DNA of 39,733 bases from Akkermansiaceae bacterium (GTDB lineage: Bacteria; Verrucomicrobiota; Verrucomicrobiia; Verrucomicrobiales; Akkermansiaceae): positions 1 through 39,733 of the forward strand of contig CAILVZ010000136.1 of assembly GCA_903837825.1 (NCBI GenBank), in the 5' to 3' direction. Of this stretch, positions 33,354 to 39,733 are shown piece after piece (within the stretch, counting starts at the first letter, position 1; each line of letters starts with the position of its first letter). Made by a program: the position numbers and the translations under genes. Under the pieces are notes generated by a model that was not told the origin of the DNA, made no database searches, and saw nothing but the letters and a program-made list of their open reading frames with translations.

Positions 33354-35165
33354 ATGACATCCTCCTCACAGCTCGACGCTGGCATGATCGTCCGCCGCAG
33401 CTTGTTTTTCTTAGTGTTGATCATTCTGACGCTCGGAAATCTTTTCGTTTTATTCAAGGGACTCGACTCGCCCCAGGCGATGGATCAGGCGCAAATCTCA
33501 CGCGAAATCGCCCGAGGCAATGGATTCACCACGAAAGTGATCCGACCTGTCGCCTACGACCAAGCGCAGCGCTCACAAAACCGCGCAGTTCCGCTCAAGG
33601 GATTCGAGGACACCTATCACTCGCCCCTCAATCCCCTGCTCAATGCGGCCGTCCTGAAACTCGTCGGTGCCAATAATCCAGATTCATGGCAAATGCAGGA
33701 TAACGAGATGGTCTTCCCGCTCGACCGAGTGATCGCTGCGGTTTCGATCCTGTTCTTCCTCATGTCCATCGGCGTGAATTACCTGCTAATTTCCCGAATC
33801 TTCGACGCCAAAATCGCGGGGGTCTGCGCGGTCCTCATGCTGTTTTGCCAGACATTTTGGACCTACTCACTGAGCGGCTTGCCACAAATGCTGATGCTAC
33901 TGCTTTTTTCGTGCGGCATTTATTTCGCCTACCGTGCCGTGGAAGCAGCAGCCACCGGCCGCCTCGCCGCGGCTCCCGCCATCATCGCTGGCATCTTCTT
34001 CACGCTGCTCGCTCTCACGCATTGGCTCACGGTTTGGATCGCACTCGGCTACATCATCTATGCAGCCATCGCCTTCCGCCCGCGCGGAATCATCGGGATT
34101 TCAGTCCTCGCACTCATCCTACTGGCCGGCATCGGGCCACTGATTCGCAACAATAACCTCACGGGATCACCCTTCGGAACCGCATTCCTCACCATCTACA
34201 ACGGCCTTGGCAATGGCGGCGAAAGCGCAGTGATGCGCAACGGTGACCTCGAAACACAGCCGCTTGTCCTCGATGGCCTACTCTCCAAAATTGTTAGAAG
34301 TGCCTTGGTGCAATCCAATGACATCATCCCCTTCCTCGGAGGGATTGTCGTCGCACCTCTCTTTTTCATCGCCCTTCTCCACCCGTTCAAACGTGCTTCG
34401 ACTGCCAACTTTCGATGGGCAATTTTGCTCATGTGGGTGGGCGCGGCCTTCGGCATGGCAATCTTCGGGGTCTCGAAAACCGAGCTCGATGCCAACCAGC
34501 TCCACCTACTGTTTGCGCCGATCATGACGGCTTATGGGGTCGCGTTCGTCTCGATCCTCTGGAGCCGCCTTGATTTCGTCACCTCAACCCCATTCCTGCG
34601 AAACACGCACTTCTACGTGATCATCCCGCTCTGCTCCCTGCCCTTCCTGCTCAGCCTGCCCCTCAGCGTTCGCATCGGCCTCGCACTCCGAGATCGTGGC
34701 GGCGTCCCACACTGGCCACCCTATTACGCACCGGCGCTGAATAACCTTAAAAAAGGGCTGAAAGGTTACACCACCTCAAAACAAGTGGTCTTCTCCGACC
34801 AACCATGGGCTGTTGCCTGGTACGCCGACAGAATCAGCATCTGGCTGCCACCGACCTATGCGGAATTCGAAAAACTTGAAACCATCGCCAATGACCTACA
34901 AACCCCGGTTGCTGGCGTGACCATTTCACCCTCATCGCATGGATCTGGCAATCTATCAGAAGTTGCGAACCAATACAAAGACTTCACGATGATGGTTCTC
35001 GAGGGAAAGACGCTTTATCCCGAAAACGTGACACTCATCGACCGAGATCAAAGAATCCAAGGAGTTGCCAAGCGCTACCCTTACCGAATCCCACTGGTCG
35101 GCCCAGACATGATTTTCTATAGCAACCGCCAAACTCGCCCATCCGAAGCCGATGACCTTCAATGA
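33354..35165 (+). CDS. GT-C fold membrane glycosyltransferase-like protein (family 39/PMT type)
   Basis: 603 residues with about ten membrane helices in the first 450 (LFFLVLIILTLGNLFVLF, VIAAVSILFFLMSIGVNYLLI, IIAGIFFTLLALTHWLTVWIAL and others). The first extracytoplasmic loop carries an acidic residue in QAMDQAQISREIARGNGF, the GT-C/ArnT-like pattern that contacts a polyprenyl-phosphate sugar, followed by YHSPLNPLLNA. A soluble C-terminal part of about 130 residues follows. It probably transfers a sugar from a lipid donor to an envelope acceptor; neither is known. It starts 31 bp after the regulator gene and overlaps xseB by 4 bp. Confidence 0.8.
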   Translation: MTSSSQLDAGMIVRRSLFFLVLIILTLGNLFVLFKGLDSPQAMDQAQISREIARGNGFTTKVIRPVAYDQAQRSQNRAVPLKGFEDTYHSPLNPLLNAAVLKLVGANNPDSWQMQDNEMVFPLDRVIAAVSILFFLMSIGVNYLLISRIFDAKIAGVCAVLMLFCQTFWTYSLSGLPQMLMLLLFSCGIYFAYRAVEAAATGRLAAAPAIIAGIFFTLLALTHWLTVWIALGYIIYAAIAFRPRGIIGISVLALILLAGIGPLIRNNNLTGSPFGTAFLTIYNGLGNGGESAVMRNGDLETQPLVLDGLLSKIVRSALVQSNDIIPFLGGIVVAPLFFIALLHPFKRASTANFRWAILLMWVGAAFGMAIFGVSKTELDANQLHLLFAPIMTAYGVAFVSILWSRLDFVTSTPFLRNTHFYVIIPLCSLPFLLSLPLSVRIGLALRDRGGVPHWPPYYAPALNNLKKGLKGYTTSKQVVFSDQPWAVAWYADRISIWLPPTYAEFEKLETIANDLQTPVAGVTISPSSHGSGNLSEVANQYKDFTMMVLEGKTLYPENVTLIDRDQRIQGVAKRYPYRIPLVGPDMIFYSNRQTRPSEADDLQ

Positions 35166-35506
35166 GCATGGCGCGCCGAAAATCAATCACTCCCGAAGGT
35201 GGCTCGTCCCAACCCACTTTTGAAGAAGCCCTCGCCGGTCTTGAAAAAATCGTCGAGAAGATGGAACACGAACACCTTGCCCTTGAAGAACTCGTGAGCC
35301 ACTACGAAAAAGGCTCGGAACTCCTCGGCCGCTGTGAATCCATGATCAAGGACGCACGCAATCGCATCGACCTAATCACCCTGCAAAGCCAAAGTGACAA
35401 TTTGCTGGATACTCACCCGCAAAATGTGGATGATGCAGAGAATTCCCCCATAACAAATTCACGGGACGATTCCGACGACCAAGATAATGAGATCCGACTC
35501 TTCTAG
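35162..35506 (+). CDS. xseB: Exodeoxyribonuclease VII small subunit
   Basis: 114 residues. The conserved core is TFEEALAGLEKIVEKMEHEHLALEELVSHYEKGSELL (read as adjacent pieces), forming the family's two helices, then CESMIKDARNRIDLI. The acidic C-terminal tail after about residue 75 is longer than the usual 70-85 residue protein. It partners the large subunit XseA, which is not in the window. The start overlaps the glycosyltransferase stop (ATGA) and the end overlaps dxs by 20 bp. An xseB-dxs neighbourhood is common in bacteria. Confidence 0.92.
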   Translation: MSMARRKSITPEGGSSQPTFEEALAGLEKIVEKMEHEHLALEELVSHYEKGSELLGRCESMIKDARNRIDLITLQSQSDNLLDTHPQNVDDAENSPITNSRDDSDDQDNEIRLF

Positions 35507-37379
35507 CCCACCCTCCGTCGGCTCACTCCTCGCAACGATCTTCTCACCCAGCGATGTCAAACGACTCGCCGATGATGATTTGACCGCTCTCGCAGCAGAG
35601 ATCCGGCATACCTTAATTGATTCACTCTCAAGAACCGGCGGCCATCTCGGCCCCAACCTCGGAGTGGTGGAGTTGTCCATCGCAATGCACCGAGTCTTTT
35701 CAACGCCCAAGGACAAGTTTGTGTTCGATGTCTCCCACCAAGGGTACGTACACAAAATGCTCACAGGCCGCGCCCAGCAAATCCACACCATCCGCACCTA
35801 CAAGGGCCTGAACGGATTCCTGCTCCGCAGCGAGTCAGAGCATGATGCCTATGGCGCTGGCCATGCTGGCACCGCTCTCTCGGCCGCCCTTGGGATGGCC
35901 GCAGCCCGCGACCTCTCTGGAAATGACCACCACATCGTTGCCGTCGCTGGCGATGCCGCATTCACCTGCGGACCGACGCTCGAGGCGCTCAACAACATCG
36001 CAGAGACCACCAAAAAATTCATCGTGGTTCTAAACGACAATGAATGGTCGATCGATAAAAACGTAGGGGCCATCGCCCGTTATTTTAATGCTCTTCAGAC
36101 GCACTCGGCCTACGCGACCGTCCGCCGCCAAGCCGCTGAATTCGTCGAAAAAATCGCAGGAAAGGCGGCACGCACCCTCGCACACAAAGTTGAGGAAGGC
36201 GCAAAAAATCTATTTTTCCAAAACGTCCTGTTTGAAAAATTCGGCTTGCGCTACTTTGGCCCGATCGACGGCCACGACCTACCGCTGCTCATCCGCACCT
36301 TCGAACACCTCAAGACGCTTCACGAACCCGTCGTCCTTCATATCATCACGGAAAAAGGCCGCGGCTACCAACCCGCACTCGACAATCCAGGGAAATTTCA
36401 TGGCCTCGGGACCTATAAAATTGAGGATGGATCAACCGACTCAACCCTCACTCCAACTTGCTCAGATATCTTTGGCAGAACCGTAACCGATCTCGCAAAA
36501 AAAGACCCAAAGATCGTCGCCATCACCGCAGCAATGCCCGGTGGAACCAAGTTGGAAATTTTCAAACGCGAGCTGCCGGACCGCTACTTCGACGTCGGGA
36601 TCGCTGAGGAACACGCCGCACTCTTCGCCTGCGGTCTCGCGACCGATGGATTCAAGCCGTTTCTTGCAATCTACTCGACCTTCATGCAGCGCGCTTATGA
36701 CATGATCATCCACGACATGGCCCTGCAGGGACTGCCAGTGCGCCTCTGCATGGATCGCGGTGGCCTGTCCGGTGATGATGGCCCAACCCATCATGGTCTG
36801 TTCGACATCGGATATCTCCGCCATGTCCCTGGCATCATCCACATGCAGCCAAAGGATGAAGATGAGTTTGTCGACATGCTCTACACCATGGCGCAATACG
36901 ATGCCGGTCCATCCGCCATCCGCTTCCCGCGGGGTACCATCAAAGGAAGCCCGATCAAAGAAAATCCACAGCTCCTCGAAATCGGTAAAGCAGAGGTGAT
37001 CTCCGATGGCGTAGACGTGGCCCTGATCGGCCTCGGCACCCTGTTTGAAATGGCCGAGCGCACCAAAGAAATCCTAGAGAAACAAGGACTATCAGTCGCG
37101 CTCATCAATCCTCGCTTCATCAAACCTCTTGATGCTAGGGTGTTAGAGAAATACGCCACCCAATGCAAGGTGGTCTGCACCTTCGAAGATCATGTGATCA
37201 TGAATGGATTCGGCGCCGCAGTCATCGAACATCTGCATGCCGCTGGCATCCATACACCCATCGAGCGCATCGGTTGGCCAGACCAATTCATCGAACATGG
37301 GAAACCAGAAGTCCTCAGGGAGCTTCATGGCATCAGCCCCGAACACGCGGCTACGAAGATCCTCGCTCACTTCAAGTAA
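35487..37379 (+). CDS. dxs: 1-deoxy-D-xylulose-5-phosphate synthase
   Basis: 630 residues, the usual length. Catalyses the first step of the MEP isoprenoid pathway, condensing pyruvate with glyceraldehyde-3-phosphate using thiamine diphosphate. Visible parts: GGHLGPNLGVVELSIAMH, FDVSHQGYVHKMLTGR, GHAGTALSAALGMAAARD, the ThDP-binding GDAAFTCGPTLEALNN...VLNDNEWSID, the pyrimidine-domain GIAEEHAALFACGLA, and DRGGLSGDDGPTHHGLFD. GDAAF replaces the commoner GDGAL, and NDNEWSI the commoner NDNEMSI. The ATG lies inside the end of xseB. Confidence 0.97.
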   Translation: MRSDSSSPPSVGSLLATIFSPSDVKRLADDDLTALAAEIRHTLIDSLSRTGGHLGPNLGVVELSIAMHRVFSTPKDKFVFDVSHQGYVHKMLTGRAQQIHTIRTYKGLNGFLLRSESEHDAYGAGHAGTALSAALGMAAARDLSGNDHHIVAVAGDAAFTCGPTLEALNNIAETTKKFIVVLNDNEWSIDKNVGAIARYFNALQTHSAYATVRRQAAEFVEKIAGKAARTLAHKVEEGAKNLFFQNVLFEKFGLRYFGPIDGHDLPLLIRTFEHLKTLHEPVVLHIITEKGRGYQPALDNPGKFHGLGTYKIEDGSTDSTLTPTCSDIFGRTVTDLAKKDPKIVAITAAMPGGTKLEIFKRELPDRYFDVGIAEEHAALFACGLATDGFKPFLAIYSTFMQRAYDMIIHDMALQGLPVRLCMDRGGLSGDDGPTHHGLFDIGYLRHVPGIIHMQPKDEDEFVDMLYTMAQYDAGPSAIRFPRGTIKGSPIKENPQLLEIGKAEVISDGVDVALIGLGTLFEMAERTKEILEKQGLSVALINPRFIKPLDARVLEKYATQCKVVCTFEDHVIMNGFGAAVIEHLHAAGIHTPIERIGWPDQFIEHGKPEVLRELHGISPEHAATKILAHFK

Positions 37380-37406
37380 TCGCCGAGCATCACGCTAGCC
37401 AATTGC

Positions 37407-38000
37407 ATGCAAATTAAATCAGCGAAGTTCACCCTCAGCGCCCGCGACCTCGCAGCCTCGCCCCAGTGGCACTTCCCCGAGTTCGCTTTTATCGGACGTT
37501 CGAACGTCGGCAAAAGCTCGATGATCAATATGCTTTCTAACAAGGATCACCTTGCAAAGGTATCCGCCACTCCAGGAAAAACTAGGCTCCTCAACTTCTT
37601 CGTCATGAACGAATCCTGGAGTCTCGTCGACCTTCCAGGCTATGGATACGCCAAAGTAGCAAAAAGCGAGAAAATGGATTTCACCGAATCGGTCGGCGAC
37701 TACATTGAGCAGCGCGAAAACCTAAAACATGTCTTCGTTTTGATCGACTCGCGCTTAAGCCCACAACGCATTGACATCGACTTCACCAGCTGGCTTGCCA
37801 CATGCGCCGTGCCGTTCACCTTGGTGTTCACCAAAACGGACAAGCAATCACCCGCAAAGACACGCACCACAATCGATACCTTCCTCACGTCCATGCCTGC
37901 TGATATAGTCACGAACTCAAAGGTGATCACCAGCTCATCCAAGAACCGAACTGGACGAATCGATGTCCTAAAAGTCATCGAACATCACCTAGTGGCATAA
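37407..38000 (+). CDS. ysxC: Ribosome biogenesis GTP-binding protein YsxC/EngB
   Basis: 197 residues. TRAFAC-class GTPase motifs are in order: G1 GRSNVGKSSMI, G2 near KVSATPGKTRLLNFF, G3 DLPGYGYAKV, G4 FTKTDK and a G5-like ITSSSKN. Needed for large ribosomal subunit assembly in other bacteria. It follows dxs by 27 bp and converges on the polysaccharide export gene with only 11 bp between stops. Confidence 0.95.
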   Translation: MQIKSAKFTLSARDLAASPQWHFPEFAFIGRSNVGKSSMINMLSNKDHLAKVSATPGKTRLLNFFVMNESWSLVDLPGYGYAKVAKSEKMDFTESVGDYIEQRENLKHVFVLIDSRLSPQRIDIDFTSWLATCAVPFTLVFTKTDKQSPAKTRTTIDTFLTSMPADIVTNSKVITSSSKNRTGRIDVLKVIEHHLVA

Positions 38001-38011
38001 TCACCTGACGA

Positions 38012-38680
38012 TCACCAAACGCTCTGCCGAACGTAAATCACGTCATAAACCCTTAGATAGAATGGTTGACTCTCTTCCCCGTTGAGCGCATCATTCAAGT
38101 TCAATGGATAACGCACCATGTGATTCGCCTGATTCCGCACCACGATCACTTGACGCGGATTCGCAAGTTTGGTAAATCCACCACACTCCATCACCGCCTC
38201 AAGTGCAGTGATCGGACGATCCAACGGGATCTTGCCGGGTCGTAGAACCTCCCCAGATACATAAACCCCTGCTGCCGCATTTTCGAGAGATACCACTACG
38301 GTTGGGTCTTGAAAATGGGGCTGATAGCGTGCGGTTAACTCGGCCTGAAATCCCGATATACTCTTCCCGACAGCATGAACGTCACCAATCGTGGGCAAAC
38401 TCAGATTCCCATTGACCTGAATCTTTTGCTTCAGATTCAAATCAGGGGCTCCAGAAAACGACACCTTGACCTCATCCCCTGCGGCAAGAGTTGCATTGGG
38501 AATCGACATGGCCGCCTCCCTTGGCAAGGGCGGTGAAGGATTCATCCCACCACACCCCGAAATAAACAGGCTCATGCCAAAATAGATCAAAGCAATATAA
38601 TAACTTCGAACAAACTTGCGACGATGATTTGCCTGTCCTGAGTCCTTCAAAACCATACTATTCATTATTTTATCTTTCAT
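38012..38680 (-). CDS. Polysaccharide export outer membrane lipoprotein (Wza/GumB-like, short)
   Basis: 222 residues. After a basic N-terminus comes a lipoprotein signal with SLFISGCGG lipobox, then a Poly_export domain (LAAGDEVKVSFSGAPDLNLKQK, GNLSLPTIGDVHAVGKS, YQPHFQDPTVVVSLE) and one SLBB-type domain (AGVYVSGEVLRPGKIPL, AVMECGGFTKLANPRQVIVVR, YPLNLNDALNGEE, YDVIYVRQS). At about half the size of Wza it has one SLBB domain and lacks the C-terminal barrel helix, like GumB/short BexD-type proteins. It starts 11 bp after the glycosyltransferase stop, in a strikingly AT-rich junction. It probably forms the export channel of an exopolysaccharide system continuing outside the window. Confidence 0.9.
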   Translation of the reverse strand: MKDKIMNSMVLKDSGQANHRRKFVRSYYIALIYFGMSLFISGCGGMNPSPPLPREAAMSIPNATLAAGDEVKVSFSGAPDLNLKQKIQVNGNLSLPTIGDVHAVGKSISGFQAELTARYQPHFQDPTVVVSLENAAAGVYVSGEVLRPGKIPLDRPITALEAVMECGGFTKLANPRQVIVVRNQANHMVRYPLNLNDALNGEESQPFYLRVYDVIYVRQSVW

Positions 38681-38691
38681 TGAGTTTATAC

Positions 38692-39630
38692 TTATTTAAA
38701 ACAATTTTTGCGTAGTGACCGATACTGATAATTCCTCGGTAGGCTCGATTCAGATGCAATCCTCCGAAGCCTCGCGATCTGAACCCGATAACTCATCTCC
38801 CATTCTGAACAACCTTCTATATTGTGCCCTTGGCTCATCATCAACCATTGACGCAGTCGTAATTTTATCCCCACCATCCATGCGCGAATCTTTGGAAAAA
38901 CGACCAAAGCGTGCTCCCAGTGGTGCATGATGTATGCAGAGGTCTCGCCAAACCGCCTAGCGGCCACCAACCAGTCAGAGCGCAACAGCCTCGCAGGGTC
39001 GGGGTAATGAACCACAAATGTGTCAACCACCGGCGAAATCAACATCCCAGCCTCCTGCATCTGCATCCCCAATAAAGTCTCCTCACCGAATCCTGATGCA
39101 CCTGGACCTAGAGCCTCATCGAAGTCTCCAATCAAATCAAACACACAGCGATGAGCCGCCATGCTTGCACCAACCAATGCAATCTTCCCATCAGCAGGAT
39201 CTAACACCTCTGCCAACCACGTCCGGTGCATCACCCCGAACCATGACCTCGCAAGATGGGGGGCGAGCACGATACGACCTGCCACTGCCGCACAACGTCT
39301 TTCTAACAAAGGCTCTGCCATCCTCTCAAGCCATGACGCAGCAGGCTCAACGTCGTCGTCTGTAAACAAAAGTACCGTCCCACTTGCCTTGGCTAGGGCC
39401 GCGTTCAACGCTCGACTCTTACCGGGTATCGGATGGTGCAGATAATGAATATCAATCTTGTCGAGCCTCGTCGACCGAACAACTTCTTCAGCGCTTCCAG
39501 TCTCATCGTTGTCGGCGACAATCATCTCAACCATCCACCCAGCAGGAACCCGGAGTGCAGCAAAGACACGCAGAGTCTTTTGCAGCCTCTCAACCCGCCC
39601 ACGGGTGCAAATGATGATCGAACAATCCAT
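38692..39630 (-). CDS. Family 2 glycosyltransferase
   Basis: 312 residues from ATG 39630; a TTG at 39678 is less likely because the GT-A fold begins right at MDCSIIICTRGRVERL. Other marks: EMIVADNDETGS, PGKSRALNAALAKASG, LLFTDDDVEPAASWLERM (the DxD-like metal site), and GFGEETLLGMQMQEAG (the acidic ED-type acceptor motif). It would add a sugar to a growing surface polysaccharide on the cytoplasmic face. It begins one base after the stop of the preceding partial gene and is followed by the export lipoprotein gene. Confidence 0.9.
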   Translation of the reverse strand: MDCSIIICTRGRVERLQKTLRVFAALRVPAGWMVEMIVADNDETGSAEEVVRSTRLDKIDIHYLHHPIPGKSRALNAALAKASGTVLLFTDDDVEPAASWLERMAEPLLERRCAAVAGRIVLAPHLARSWFGVMHRTWLAEVLDPADGKIALVGASMAAHRCVFDLIGDFDEALGPGASGFGEETLLGMQMQEAGMLISPVVDTFVVHYPDPARLLRSDWLVAARRFGETSAYIMHHWEHALVVFPKIRAWMVGIKLRLRQWLMMSQGHNIEGCSEWEMSYRVQIARLRRIASESSLPRNYQYRSLRKNCFK

Positions 39631-39631
39631 C

Positions 39632-39733
39632 TCACTCAGCAACACCGTAGTCACCGGCAGCTTCGACTCCTCTCTCAAGGTACTCGACGCTGTGATGAGC
39701 TACCAAGAGCGGGCAGTCCTCGCCAGCACTGCA
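39632..39733 (-). CDS. C-terminal end of an upstream gene (partial)
   Basis: An open frame enters from the window edge and ends at TGA 39632-39634, one base before the ATG of the glycosyltransferase (TGA-G-ATG), a typical operon junction. The 33 visible residues (PLLVAHHSVEYLERGVEA...) are too few to assign a family. It is most likely another gene of the polysaccharide cluster. Confidence 0.4.
   Translation of the reverse strand, partial: CSAGEDCPLLVAHHSVEYLERGVEAAGDYGVAE

Noticed and set aside
1-39733. tRNA, rRNA, CRISPR arrays or riboswitches
   Set aside because: The intergenic gaps are short and none shows cloverleaf-like pairing, regular repeats with spacers, or a recognised riboswitch core.

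Overview
The window is about 39.7 kb of moderately GC-rich, densely coding bacterial chromosome. Gene content (a short HflK/HflC pair, a two-gene TPM-type cassette, an alpha-L-rhamnosidase beside a RhaA/ABC rhamnose system, a secreted papain-like peptidase, dxs with a GDAAFTCG-type motif) and weak use of Shine-Dalgarno sequences suggest Verrucomicrobiota or a close PVC relative. This is inference; no rRNA or tRNA is present to confirm it. No insertion sequence, prophage or CRISPR array was seen, and no gene-free stretch exceeds about 270 bp.

Layout. 1-1125: 3' end of polA (+), convergent with a GuaD-like deaminase. 1168-8230 (-): a heavy-metal efflux block read as His/Cys-rich exported protein, TolC-like outer membrane protein, membrane-fusion protein, RND pump, small exported protein with a Cys-rich tail, then the deaminase. 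8317-9321 (+): enoyl reductase-like MDR protein. 9343-15927: hemL (-), an NTF2/SnoaL-like protein (+), a thioredoxin-fold YyaL protein (-), an anchored unknown protein (-), and hflK-hflC (-). 16200-17788 (+): zinc-ribbon/TPM-like pair. 17815-26586 (-): rhamnose block rhaA - ABC ATPase - two permeases - binding protein - GH78 rhamnosidase - adenylate-kinase-like protein, with a divergent AraC regulator (26684-27553, +). 27627-30180 (+): L,D-transpeptidase, rhodanese, secreted papain-like peptidase. 30374-30703 (-): cutA. 30702-38000 (+): NtrB/NtrC-like two-component pair, GT-C glycosyltransferase, xseB, dxs, ysxC. 38012-39733 (-): start of a polysaccharide export/glycosyltransferase cluster that leaves the window.

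How it fits together. GH78 would release L-rhamnose outside the cytoplasm, the ABC system would import it, and RhaA would isomerise it; AraC is the likely switch. Rhamnulokinase and rhamnulose-phosphate aldolase are not in the window. The efflux block has two small Cys/His-rich exported proteins at its ends that look like metal-handling accessories.

The most unusual structure is at 28427-30703. The 3' end of the rhodanese gene and the 3' end of cutA overlap tail-to-tail, and this junction is present twice, about 1.8 kb apart. The left copy keeps intact rhodanese plus a cutA remnant; the right copy keeps intact cutA plus a rhodanese remnant with an in-frame 114-bp deletion. Between them lies a papain-like peptidase gene carrying two dockerin-type calcium loops. 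The right-hand cutA then shares a CATG start with the divergent histidine kinase. A second signal is the heptamer TGTTAGA/TCTAACA, found about 19 times across coding regions in several reading frames.
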